DNA from: Methanothrix sp.
GTDB taxonomy: Archaea > Halobacteriota > Methanosarcinia > Methanotrichales > Methanotrichaceae
Assembly (NCBI RefSeq): GCF_016706325.1
Contig: NZ_JADJJX010000002.1
Coordinates: forward strand, 62,001-126,000
Direction of reading: 5' to 3'
Length of the DNA stretch: 64,000 bases
How positions within the stretch are numbered: the stretch's first letter is position 1; each line of letters opens with the position of its first letter. The notes under the pieces are model-generated. The model did not search any database, was not told where the DNA came from, and saw nothing but the letters and a program-made list of their open reading frames with translations. Shown here piece by piece: positions 42,099 to 51,578 of this stretch. The translations under genes were made by a program, and so were the position numbers.

Positions 42099-42865
42099 GG
42101 CCTATAGATGTCACTATTCTGGATGTTGTGTCCGAGGCCCCTCAGATCAAAACCCTGTGGCTGGACAGAGACCTTGATCCCTATCCGGGACAGTATGCCA
42201 TGCTCTGGATCCGGGGGCTGGACGAGGTGCCTATGAGCTTCTCCGGACCGGATAGCATCACTGTGCAGTCGGTGGGAGAGGCCTCCGAGGCCCTCACCAG
42301 CCTGGGCAAAGGGGAGAGTATCGGGCTGCGTGGCCCCCTTGGCAGGGGTTTTACCATCCTGGGAGAGAGGATTCTGATCATCGGCGGCGGGGTGGGGGTT
42401 GCTCCTCTGGCCTTCCTGGGCGAGCAGGCCGCTGAAGCGGGAAGAGAGGTCACCTCGCTGCTCGGCTATCGCTGCTGTAGCGATATGATATTTCTGGAGA
42501 GGTTCCAGAGATTGGGCAGGACGGTCGTCACCACTGATGATGGCTCAAGCGGGATCTGTGGTCGGGTGTCGGCGGGCCTTGAGGCTTTGGATATTGATGA
42601 GTATGATCAGATCTATCTTTGCGGCCCGGAGATGATGATGTGGGATGTGATCTCGAAGATCAGGGAGCAGGCAGAGAAGATTCAGGCCTGCATCAACCGC
42701 TACTTCAAGTGTGCTGCTGGGATATGCGGATCCTGCTGTCTGGACCCAGAGGGGATCAGAGTCTGCGTTGAAGGACCGGTGATCAGGGCCGATCGGCTCC
42801 TGGAGAGCGAGTTTGGCCGGTATCGGCGGGGGCCGACAGGAGGCAAAGGCCCTTGCAGAGGATGA
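42095..42865 (+). CDS. pyrK: Dihydroorotate dehydrogenase electron-transfer subunit
   Basis: About 256 aa from ATG 42095 (ATGA overlap with pyrD; the open frame extends eight codons further). Ferredoxin-reductase fold: FAD-binding PMSFSGPDSITVQSVGEASE, NAD-binding IGGGVGVAPLAFLGEQAAEA, and the C-terminal 2Fe-2S site AAGICGSCCLDPEGIRVCVE with Cys at the usual spacing. It passes electrons from PyrD to NAD+ or another acceptor. Confidence 0.94.
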   Translation: MRPIDVTILDVVSEAPQIKTLWLDRDLDPYPGQYAMLWIRGLDEVPMSFSGPDSITVQSVGEASEALTSLGKGESIGLRGPLGRGFTILGERILIIGGGVGVAPLAFLGEQAAEAGREVTSLLGYRCCSDMIFLERFQRLGRTVVTTDDGSSGICGRVSAGLEALDIDEYDQIYLCGPEMMMWDVISKIREQAEKIQACINRYFKCAAGICGSCCLDPEGIRVCVEGPVIRADRLLESEFGRYRRGPTGGKGPCRG

Positions 42866-42887
42866 TTGATGGTGGGGACGAAGAAAG

Positions 42888-43016
42888 GGGATGGGAGGGG
42901 TGTAAGAGGATGGGAGAGGGTGTAAGAGGATGGGAGAGGGTGTAAGAGGATGAGAGGGGCAAGAGAGGATGAGAGGGGCAAGAGAGGATGAGAGGGGCAA
43001 GAGAGGATGAGATAGG
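42888..43016 (+). repeat. 19-20 bp tandem repeats leading into the next start codon
   Basis: A 20-bp unit (TGTAAGAGGATGGGAGAGGG) is repeated about three times from 42901, followed by a 19-bp unit (GGCAAGAGAGGATGAGAGG) repeated about three times. The purine-rich array ends at the ATG of the next gene at 43017, and its last unit supplies the only ribosome-binding-like sequence (GAGATAGGATG). Confidence 0.9.
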
Positions 43017-43733
43017 ATGATTGTCAGATTCGTGAAGGATGGCACTGTTCGGGGTGGCTCATATAGCATTGAACACGGAATAGTATCGGGAGGAGACATA
43101 ATCCCTCTGGAGGAGGTGGATTTGCTCGTGCCCTGCCAGCCGACAAAGATCATCTGTGTGGGCTTGAACTATGTGGAGCATGCACGGGAACTGGATATGG
43201 AACTGCCCGAAGAGCCGGTAATCTTTCTCAAGCCTCCCACTGCTGCCTTGAGCCCGGGAGGGGAGATAGTCTATCCCTCCTCCAGCCAACAGGTGGACTA
43301 TGAAGGGGAGCTGGCGGTGGTGATAGGAAAGAGGGGCAGGGATATCCCGGCGGATGAGGCGGAGGGCTATATTCTGGGATACACCTGCTTCAATGATGTT
43401 ACCGCTCGCGATCTGCAGAGAAGGGATACTCAGTGGACCCGGGCGAAGAGCTTTGATACCTTTGCCCCCTTCGGCCCCTGGATTGCATCGATCGATCCCG
43501 CCAATGCTGCTATCCAGACGAGGGTGAACGGCAGGAGGGTGCAGCAGTCCAGTACCTCGGACCTGATATTCTCCGTTCCGAGGCTTATCGAGTTCATTAG
43601 CGGCATTATGACCCTGATGCCAGGGGATGTGATAGCCACAGGAACCCCGCCCGGGGTGGGCCAGTTGCATAAGGGCGACCGGGTGGAGGTGGAGATCGAG
43701 GGGATAGGGGTTCTGGAGAACTCTGTAGTGTGA
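43017..43733 (+). CDS. Fumarylacetoacetate hydrolase family protein
   Basis: Protein of 238 aa. The FAH fold is clear: KIICVGLNYVEHARELDMEL, the metal-binding DYEGELAVVIGKRGRDIPAD (Glu residues), CFNDVTARDLQRRDTQWTRA and the C-terminal GDVIATGTPPGVGQLHKGDR. Family members hydrolyse or decarboxylate 2-oxo acids (for example oxaloacetate or acylpyruvates) with a divalent metal. Substrate is unknown. Confidence 0.9.
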   Translation: MIVRFVKDGTVRGGSYSIEHGIVSGGDIIPLEEVDLLVPCQPTKIICVGLNYVEHARELDMELPEEPVIFLKPPTAALSPGGEIVYPSSSQQVDYEGELAVVIGKRGRDIPADEAEGYILGYTCFNDVTARDLQRRDTQWTRAKSFDTFAPFGPWIASIDPANAAIQTRVNGRRVQQSSTSDLIFSVPRLIEFISGIMTLMPGDVIATGTPPGVGQLHKGDRVEVEIEGIGVLENSVV

Positions 43734-43786
43734 ATGGAATTGATCTTGATTCTGTCAAAAATAAGAGGTATGAGGAGGCTGAAGGC

Positions 43787-44584
43787 TCATTTTAGGATCT
43801 TAATCGCCTCCTCGGCGCTTTTGCCCTGATTCACTATGGCTGCTATGGCCTGGGTCATCTGCACAGGATCTTTGTGCTGGAAGACGTTTCTGCCTATAGC
43901 CACACCGCGGGCGCCGGCCTGCATCGCTCCATCGATCATCTGCAGGAACTCCATGTCCGTATCGGTCTTGGGACCTCCTGCGATGACCACCGGCACCGGA
44001 CAGCCCTTGACCACGCGGGCAAAGCTCTCCGGGTCTCCAGTATAGTTGGTCTTGATGATATCTGCTCCCAGTTCAGCTCCCGCTCGGGCGGCGTGGGCCA
44101 CCACCTCTACATCATTAGGATTGGCGATGTTCTTGCCCCTGGGGTACATCATGGCGACGAGGGGCATGCCCCAGAAGTCGCAGCGCTCGCTCACACATCC
44201 CAGGATGCTGAGCTGATCGGACTCGGTCTCAGAGCCGATATTGATATGGACAGAGACTGCATCAGCGCCCATCTTGAGGCACTCTTCCACCAGGCAGACC
44301 TGGACCTTGTTGTCCGGGTCTGGGCCCAGTGAGGTGGAGGCGCTCATGTGCACAATCAGGCCCACATCCTGGCCGTAGCCACGGTGGCCGTGTCTGACCA
44401 TTCCCTTCTGCTGCAGCACAGCATTGGCCCCGCCCCGGGCCACCTTGTTCACCATCTCTGGAAGGTCAGCCAATCCTTGGATAGGACCTACTGATATGCC
44501 GTGGTCCAGGGGAATGATGACTGTGTTCCTGCTGTCTCGATCCATTATCCTCTCAATTCTCACTCTCTTGCCAATCTCGCTCAA
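43787..44584 (-). CDS. aroA': 2-amino-3,7-dideoxy-D-threo-hept-6-ulosonate synthase (class I aldolase fold)
   Basis: Protein of 265 aa of the archaeal DhnA/ADH synthase family, which makes the first dedicated precursor of aromatic amino acids from aspartate semialdehyde and a ketose phosphate. Motifs are NTVIIPLDHGISVGPIQGL, the Schiff-base region ADIIKTNYTGDPESFARV with Lys, and the C-terminal phosphate loops VVIAGGPKTDTDMEFLQM and ARGVAIGRNVFQHKDPVQ. A fructose-bisphosphate aldolase is the alternative, but this pattern fits ADH synthase well. An AT-rich promoter region lies upstream. Confidence 0.9.
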   Translation of the reverse strand: MSEIGKRVRIERIMDRDSRNTVIIPLDHGISVGPIQGLADLPEMVNKVARGGANAVLQQKGMVRHGHRGYGQDVGLIVHMSASTSLGPDPDNKVQVCLVEECLKMGADAVSVHINIGSETESDQLSILGCVSERCDFWGMPLVAMMYPRGKNIANPNDVEVVAHAARAGAELGADIIKTNYTGDPESFARVVKGCPVPVVIAGGPKTDTDMEFLQMIDGAMQAGARGVAIGRNVFQHKDPVQMTQAIAAIVNQGKSAEEAIKILK

Positions 44585-46306
44585 GTATGATCACCTAATC
44601 ATGCTAACATGTATCATGGTAGCACGTGACATATATAAGGGTTGCGATTTGATATGAAAATGGGCGCAAGCATATCAATACAATCTCCCCTGGATATGAT
44701 TGATCTCTTCAATCTCTTCAATCTCTTCAATCTCTTCGATCTCTTCTATCTCTTCGGGAATGCCTTTGTGCCATGATCCATTTTCATACCCCATCTATTT
44801 CTAGTCAGGAATCAGCGATCTGAGCCGGAAATCTGAATCTAGCAGGTTTTTGCTAATAGATATCTATTTAAATTATCTTTAAAATGCTGTAAATTGGAAA
44901 AAACATATGAAAATATAAAGATTTATTATCAATTTTCACTGTTGAAGTTCAAGTTAGATCATTTCATCTTTATATTTCTTTTTTTTCTTAGGATGTGTCA
45001 ACTCTCACTTTTCACTCCAATTACAGCTTTAATATCATAATTATTAAAAAACAAAAATTTAAAAATATAATAAAAAAATAAAAAATACATATATTACTGA
45101 TAATCATATATTTATTTTATATTATGTTTTTATGATCATACTAAAACATAATCAATTTAATAGCATCATAACAAAATCATATTATAAAATTTTAAAATAT
45201 AGCTATATGATATGTTTATATGCAATTAAGATTTTGTAAATATAAATAATCTATTCAACTAATTATGGATTTCAATAATTTTATAAATACATGATTGGAG
45301 GAAAACTGAGATATTCTATAGGCCTATTTTATATTTATAAAAATGTTCAAATTAATTCTTCCGGGTCCTATAAATCTTATAGTGTATGTGAATGAAATGG
45401 GGCCGGATGTCAATTCACCCTTTAGGACCGCTCTTCGCCTGGTGAATGATAGGTATGTGCGGAGATAGGGGCATATTCACATAGTGTATAGAATGAAGTT
45501 GTTGACAAAAAGCATGTTTTTCCGGAGAAAAAAAATCGATACCCATAGTTTATGGAATAAGGCTGTTTTTATCAGCGCGTTTGCATCCATCCAAGAGCTC
45601 TTATTCAGGAAAATCAGAAAATGAAAATATATAATTTATAAATTTGATTTAAATCAATTAACATTGAATTTTAAAATTTGTACAATTAATAAACAATTAT
45701 TTTTTTACATAATTCTAATAATTTGATTTAATGTACTAATATTTGTTTTATATTAAAATTTATTATTTATGAAATTTTATTATTTACTAAATTTCATTTA
45801 TTTATTTTATTTTTATTTATTAAAACTATTTAGAATCATTTTAATTTTTCTCTTTATGGGTTTAAAAGTGAGAGTTAGATTTACCCGTCAAATTCATTTA
45901 ATTAATTATAATAAATTAAAATAAATTATAATAAATTATATAATTATCAAGACCCTGAAAGCGGGTGGTGATCCTAAAATGGATTGGATCTTATGGAGAG
46001 CAATTAGCGATTGCGGTCTCATGGACAGGTCCAAGAGGATATCCAGGTCAAATCAGCATTCAGTAAGAGCTAATTCTATGGCCGGCCAAATGCCAATCCA
46101 TAATTGATTCATGACCTGAAAATGCCTGATGATGACTTCACTCATCAGCGTTTTTCCAGCCCATTATATACGAATTTATAATTATATATTAATAGTTATA
46201 GACTTGTTTTGATTGAATTGAAATAGCTGCTCATCAAGAGGGGATAGAAGGGATAAAATAGGAATTCGTTTGCTCTATTAAGCGTTCAAGCAAGAGGTCA
46301 GGAAAG
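44585..46306. other. 1.7-kb gene-free AT-rich island upstream of carB
   Basis: No believable gene on either strand. Two very AT-rich blocks (about 44850-45340 and 45610-45960) with many short A/T runs flank a mixed segment (45360-45600). A perfect 13-bp inverted repeat, AACTCTCACTTTT at 45000-45012 and AAAAGTGAGAGTT at 45864-45876, encloses 877 bp. Possible roles are a decayed mobile element, long regulatory leader or chromosomal structural site; I see no Cdc6 gene or clear origin-recognition boxes. Confidence 0.6.
44703..44765 (+). repeat. 9-bp tandem repeat, seven copies
   Basis: Seven consecutive 9-bp units of consensus ATCTCTTCA. The last three differ only in the final base (G, T, G). 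It lies in the promoter-proximal region about 120 bp upstream of the ADH synthase start. Confidence 0.95.
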
Positions 46307-47761
46307 ATGCCGAAGCGTGAAGATATAAACAAGATCATGATCATTGGGTCAGGCCCCATCGTTATCGGGCAGGCCTGCGAATTCGATTACTCTGGCACCC
46401 AGGCCTGCAAGGCGCTCAAGGCGCTGGGATATAAAATAGTCCTTGTGAACTCCAATCCGGCTACTATCATGACCGATCCAGGGATGGCCGATGCCACCTA
46501 TATTGAGCCCCTCAATGTCGATAGACTGGCTCAGATCATCGAAAAAGAGAGGCCTGATGCCCTGCTGCCAAACCTGGGCGGGCAAAACGGGCTCAACCTG
46601 AGCCTTGAGCTCTCTCGCGCAGGCATCCTGGAGAAGTTCAAGGTCAAGATCATAGGAGTGGAACTTGATGCCATCGAGCGGGGCGAGGACAGGATCATCT
46701 TCAAGCAGACCATGAACTCTCTGGGTATCGAGGTTCCCAGGAGCTTTGCCATCTATACTATAGAAGAGGCTGAGAAGGTGGCCTTGGAGCTGGGCTATCC
46801 GGTCGTCATCCGGCCAGCCTATACTATGGGGGGAACTGGGGGCGGCCTGGTCTATAATGCTGAAGAGCTGAGGACAGTTGTAAGCCGGGGAATTGCCGCC
46901 AGCCTGATCGGCCAGGTGCTGATTGAGGAGTCGGTAGCCGGTTGGGATGAACTGGAGCTTGAGGTTGTCCGGGATGCCAAGAATCATATGATCACCGTCT
47001 GCTTCATAGAGAACGTCGACGCCATGGGAGTCCATACCGGTGACTCCTTCTGTACTGCCCCCATGCTGACCATATCCCAGGAGCTTCAGGATAGGCTGCA
47101 GGACTACTCTTACCGGATCGTCGAGGCCATCAAGGTCATAGGGGGCACCAACATCCAGTTCGCCCACAATCCCGACACCGGAAGGGTAGTGGTCATAGAG
47201 ATCAACCCTCGCACCTCCCGGTCATCCGCCCTCGCCTCCAAGGCCACCGGCTTTCCCATCGCCCTGATCTCAGCGAAGCTTGCCGCCGGGCTGACCCTGG
47301 ATGAGCTGCCCTACTGGAAGGAGGGTACTCTGGAGAGATATAAGCCCTCGGGAGATTATGTCGTGGTCAAGTTCCCCCGCTGGGCCTTCGAGAAGTTCCC
47401 GGGCTCAAAGGATATCCTCGGCACCCAGATGAAAGCAGTGGGTGAGGCGATGAGCATAGGCAAGAGCTACAAGGAGGCCTTCCAAAAGGCAATACGCTCA
47501 TTGGAAAACAGCAGATACGGCCTTGGTTTTGCCAGGGACTTCAACAGCCGATCCCTGGAGGATCTAATCACCCTTCTCCAGGAGCCTTCCAGCGAGAGGC
47601 AGTTCATTCTTTACGAGGCGATCAGGAAGGGGGCCGATATCCAGAAGCTATATCAATTGACCCGTATAAAGCCCTGGTTCCTGCAGCAGATGAAGGAACT
47701 GGTGGAGCTGGAGGAGGAGATTCTGGCCTATAGGGGGCAGACCTCTGGCCGATCTTCCTGA
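46307..47761 (+). CDS. carB: Carbamoyl-phosphate synthase large subunit, N-terminal part
   Basis: The 484 residues cover the carboxyphosphate domain (IMIIGSGPIVIGQACEFDYS, ATP-grasp VIRPAYTMGGTGGGLVYNAE, IEINPRTSRSSALASKATGF) and the start of the oligomerisation domain. The last ~6 residues before the stop are out of frame with the family. The frame used by the second part is open from before 47739 and continues the oligomerisation domain (LPDELLGRAKRDGFADRYLS). One extra G in GGGGG at 47733-47737 explains the break. Some methanogens do encode CarB in two genes, so a natural split is the alternative; the lack of a proper start for the second frame favours a frameshift. Confidence 0.88.
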   Translation: MPKREDINKIMIIGSGPIVIGQACEFDYSGTQACKALKALGYKIVLVNSNPATIMTDPGMADATYIEPLNVDRLAQIIEKERPDALLPNLGGQNGLNLSLELSRAGILEKFKVKIIGVELDAIERGEDRIIFKQTMNSLGIEVPRSFAIYTIEEAEKVALELGYPVVIRPAYTMGGTGGGLVYNAEELRTVVSRGIAASLIGQVLIEESVAGWDELELEVVRDAKNHMITVCFIENVDAMGVHTGDSFCTAPMLTISQELQDRLQDYSYRIVEAIKVIGGTNIQFAHNPDTGRVVVIEINPRTSRSSALASKATGFPIALISAKLAAGLTLDELPYWKEGTLERYKPSGDYVVVKFPRWAFEKFPGSKDILGTQMKAVGEAMSIGKSYKEAFQKAIRSLENSRYGLGFARDFNSRSLEDLITLLQEPSSERQFILYEAIRKGADIQKLYQLTRIKPWFLQQMKELVELEEEILAYRGQTSGRSS

Positions 47762-47870
47762 CGAGCTTTTAGGGCGAGCAAAGAGAGATGGTTTTGCAGA
47801 CCGGTATCTCTCCAATCTCCTTGAGGTTCCAGAGGCTGAGATCCGGGCGCGGCGCAAATCGCTGGGAATT

Positions 47871-49520
47871 GTGCAGGGCTGGGAGGCAGTTCCCGTGAGC
47901 GGGGTGGAGAATGCCTTCTACTACTACTCCACATACAATGCTCCCGATAAGACCCCTAGCAGCAGCCGGCGAAAGGTCATGGTCCTGGGAGGAGGGCCCA
48001 ACCGCATCGGTCAGGGTATTGAGTTCGATTACTGCTGTGTTCATGCCGCCTTTGCTCTTAGGGATATGGGCCTGGAGACCATCATGGTCAACTGCAATCC
48101 TGAGACTGTCTCCACCGATTATGACACCTCAGATAAGCTCTACTTCGAGCCCCTGACAGTGGAGGATGTCCTCAGTATCTATGAGAAGGAGAAGCCTGAA
48201 GGGGTCATCGTCCAGTTCGGCGGCCAGACCCCTCTCAATATCTCTCGCGAGCTGGAGGAGGCAGGGGTGAAGATCCTGGGAACCTCTGTGGATGCCATAG
48301 ATCTGGCCGAGGACAGGGACCGGTTCAGGATGATGATGGAAGAGCTGAATATACCCATGCCGGAATCGGGGATGGCAAGCAACCTCGACCAGGCACTTGA
48401 GGTGGCCAAGAGGATCGGCTATCCCCTCATGGTCCGGCCCTCATATGTCCTGGGCGGACGGGGGATGGAGGTGATATATGATGAGGAGAAGCTGGAAAAA
48501 TATGTCGCTGCGGCAGTGGATGTCACCCCGGAGAGGCCGATTCTCATCGACCGCTTCTTAGAGAATGCCCTGGAGACGGAGGCTGATGCCCTCTCCGATG
48601 GAGCTGGGGCCTTTGTCCCGGCGGTCATGGAGCATATCGAGCAGGCAGGCATTCATTCCGGCGATTCTGCCTGTGTCATCCCCCCGGTGAGCATCTCCCC
48701 GGATCACCTCCAGATCATAGAGGAGTACACCCGCAAGATCGCCCAGAGGCTGCATGTGGTGGGATTGATGAATATGCAGTATGCCATCGCCCACGATATG
48801 GTATATGTGCTGGAGGCCAACCCCCGCGCATCGCGGACGGTTCCCCTGGTCTCCAAGGTCTGCAATGTCTCCATGGCCAGAATAGCCACCCAGATGATGA
48901 TGGGCACGCGGATGGATGAGCTGGGGCTGAAGAAGAGGAATATTCCTCATTATGGGGTCAAGGAGTCAGTATTCCCCTTCAATATGTTTCCGGAGGTCGA
49001 TCCCCTGCTCGGCCCGGAGATGCGTTCCACTGGAGAGGTGCTGGGGCTGGCAGACTCATTTGGAATGGCCTTCTATAAAGCGGAGGAGGCGGCCAAGCCC
49101 TCCCTTCCTGTGAAGGGAACAGTGATGATCACTGTTGCTGCCAGGGATCGGTCGGCGGAGCTGGTAGAGGTTGGGCGGGAGTTTCAAAGGCTCGGCTTTA
49201 CCATCAAGGCCACCAGCGGAACCCAGTCCTTCCTGGCAGAGAATGGCATCCAGTCAGAGATGATCAAAAAGATCTATGAGGGCCGGCCCAATATCGATGA
49301 TGCCATAAAGAACAAGGAGATCCAACTGGTGATAAACACCCCTATCGGCAAGGCCAGCCAGTATGATGACTCTTATATCCGGAAGGCGGCAATCAGGTAC
49401 AAGGTGCCTTATATCACCACCATTGCTGCTGCCTCAGCGGCGGCAAAGGGGATAGCGGCCTCAAGATCCGGCCACTCAGAGGTGAAGTCGCTGCAGGAGT
49501 ATCACAGAGATATAGAGTAG
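47871..49520 (+). CDS. carB: Carbamoyl-phosphate synthase large subunit, C-terminal part
   Basis: Read from GTG 47871 this is 549 residues, but family sequence continues upstream in the same frame to about 47739. It holds the carbamoyl-phosphate domain (KVMVLGGGPNRIGQGIEFDY, FGGQTPLNISRELEEAGVKI, MVRPSYVLGGRGMEVIYDEE, VLEANPRASRTVPLVSKVCN) and the C-terminal allosteric domain (FTIKATSGTQSFLAENGIQS). With the N-terminal part and CarA it makes carbamoyl phosphate for arginine and pyrimidines. No carA gene is in the window. Confidence 0.9.
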   Translation: MQGWEAVPVSGVENAFYYYSTYNAPDKTPSSSRRKVMVLGGGPNRIGQGIEFDYCCVHAAFALRDMGLETIMVNCNPETVSTDYDTSDKLYFEPLTVEDVLSIYEKEKPEGVIVQFGGQTPLNISRELEEAGVKILGTSVDAIDLAEDRDRFRMMMEELNIPMPESGMASNLDQALEVAKRIGYPLMVRPSYVLGGRGMEVIYDEEKLEKYVAAAVDVTPERPILIDRFLENALETEADALSDGAGAFVPAVMEHIEQAGIHSGDSACVIPPVSISPDHLQIIEEYTRKIAQRLHVVGLMNMQYAIAHDMVYVLEANPRASRTVPLVSKVCNVSMARIATQMMMGTRMDELGLKKRNIPHYGVKESVFPFNMFPEVDPLLGPEMRSTGEVLGLADSFGMAFYKAEEAAKPSLPVKGTVMITVAARDRSAELVEVGREFQRLGFTIKATSGTQSFLAENGIQSEMIKKIYEGRPNIDDAIKNKEIQLVINTPIGKASQYDDSYIRKAAIRYKVPYITTIAAASAAAKGIAASRSGHSEVKSLQEYHRDIE

Positions 49521-51578
49521 ATAGGAGCAATCATCCTGCCGCTCACCTAAATAGCGCATCTGCTTGAGCCGCAGGACAGCCTGCCGGCGGGTCTCGTAAA
49601 CAGCCTTGAATTAGAACCTGGTCACCCAAATCCAGGCACTAACTCTCCAGGGACTCGCCCTTTGGCAGAATGTTATTGGACTGCTGCTGGGCTGCTGCGT
49701 ATGACATTGGCCAGTCGAGAATGCTGAATAGATGGAGATGTCAAAAACAGCATATAAATCATATACTAGCTCTAAATAAAACTGAGAGTTTTAATTTTCG
49801 GCGCCAAGTGCTGATGTGGGATAAAGGCCATCTCTTCAAAAGCACGCCATGAACCTGGCTATTCCTGGGCTCGCTGTTTATAGCGGGGATGAGGCCGGCT
49901 GACAACATTCAATATTTTATAATCTCTGCCGCCACCGGCCAGAGGGCAGCATATGAGCTGTAATGCTCTTGGATCTGCCGACAAGCTTGAAGAAGATGGA
50001 TGATTGAAGTGGCGGCGAGACATGCACCCCACTGCAACCAGACGGGGCATTCAAGGCACTGCCAAATGAAGATGGTATTGCTCGGATCTGATTCAATCCC
50101 CAGTTGGACACAGATGCCTTTTATCTTTGATGCAAGCATCGAGGTGAGGTATTGCGATAGAGGCTCATCTAAGCCTCAACTTAGAGAAAGCAGAAGATTT
50201 TTAGATGATTCACGTCCCTCGCGTCGCGGCTTGGGCTATGGTCCAGGACCCTTATGCTCGCCTTACGGGGATGCATGTGTTGCCTTTCGGAGGTGAATGG
50301 ATTGGGCAGCATTCATCATTCTATCGGGATGGCCTTCCCGGTTTGGCAGACATCATCATAGAGCTCTCTGGGCCCTTGTAGGGATAGGACGATCGGGAAG
50401 CTGTTTTCAAAAAACCGGAGTTGTCCATCTTTGAGAAGGCAGATCTAGCTCGATAGTTGGCATATAATCATACAGCATTAAAAAATAGTATTACGTTTAA
50501 TCGTAACAGGGGATGTGAGCATAGATAATATTTCAAGGAGGTCTAGAAAGGTAAACCAGGAAGGTTCTGTCATAGCTGGCCGATGAATGATGAACAGAAT
50601 ATTTTCATATAGCATAGGATGCAATCAATAGATGTGAGTTCTCAAGTTGTGTTCTCTCCAAGGCTCGACGGTGTAATCACTGGCCCAGCCTATGCAAGGA
50701 TAATTACCCCTAGCCGACTGACATTGTGGATTATTGCTCATAATGTTGCCGATAATGCCATTGTCTTTTTATATTATTAAATTATCTAGATGTTTCTCCA
50801 CTTGGAGAGTTTAATATACGCTCCAATATAAATTTAATAACAAATATGTATTTTTAAATAATTACTAGATTAATATTAAATTATGGAGGATCATATCTGA
50901 TCTTGAAGAAGTAGCTGTGTGATGGTGAATCATGGCGGATATCAGTACTAAAACGTCAAGAGTATATTATGTTATTAATTATAAAATGCTCTTAATCCTA
51001 ACGTTGATTGACTACAATATCTGTAACAAAAATAAATAGCTTAATTATTGAAAGGAAATGCTTGAATTGATTATTGAGACAATGTTCTAATATTATAATT
51101 AAGTAAATTAAACTTTCATGTCTGGTGATATATTAATAACTAATATTATATGTTAATTTAGATTAATAAGGTATTACGGCTTATTGCTTATCGCATAATT
51201 AAAAAAAATAAAAGATGTAGATGATGCTATGGACCTTTTATGGGGTAAACTATAAATATAGCCCTCCTCAAGGGCAATTGGTTGCGAATTTAAATCTTTA
51301 TATTGGGGGGAATGAATCAGGAAGTTAAGGCATCTGCATCGAATAACCGAGATCAGGATACTTACTACAAATAAGTTAATTAATTACTTATAATAGGTAA
51401 GTACTAATTACTGTTTGAAAATCCTGGGTTGAAGAATCGGCCAATGAGATTCTCGAGTTAGTGTTAAACATAAAAAAACAGAAGGTGTATTATAGTAAAC
51501 TATATATATGATCACAAATCACGACGGTTCACGACAATAGTCGAAAGCAAATCCAACTTGGTATTGGATGGTGATAAA
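49521..51578. other. 2-kb stretch without a recognised gene, upstream of the giant PKD gene
   Basis: The first ~900 bp have mixed composition with short open frames on both strands that match nothing I know. From about 50770 it becomes strongly AT-rich. Near the end, AAGTTAATTAATTACTTATA and GGTAAGTACTAATTACTG (about 51370-51411) form imperfect inverted repeats, and TATA-like elements precede the start at 51579. It may be a long regulatory region for the surface protein gene, or decayed DNA. Confidence 0.5.

Noticed and set aside
44585..46306. Replication origin in the AT-rich island
   Set aside because: No cdc6/orc1 gene is adjacent and I could not find repeated origin-recognition boxes; AT richness alone is not enough.
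49909..50139. 76-codon minus-strand frame with several Cys (CLECPVWLQWGACL)
   Set aside because: No recognised family, competing frames of similar length on both strands, and no ribosome binding site. Kept as unassigned sequence.
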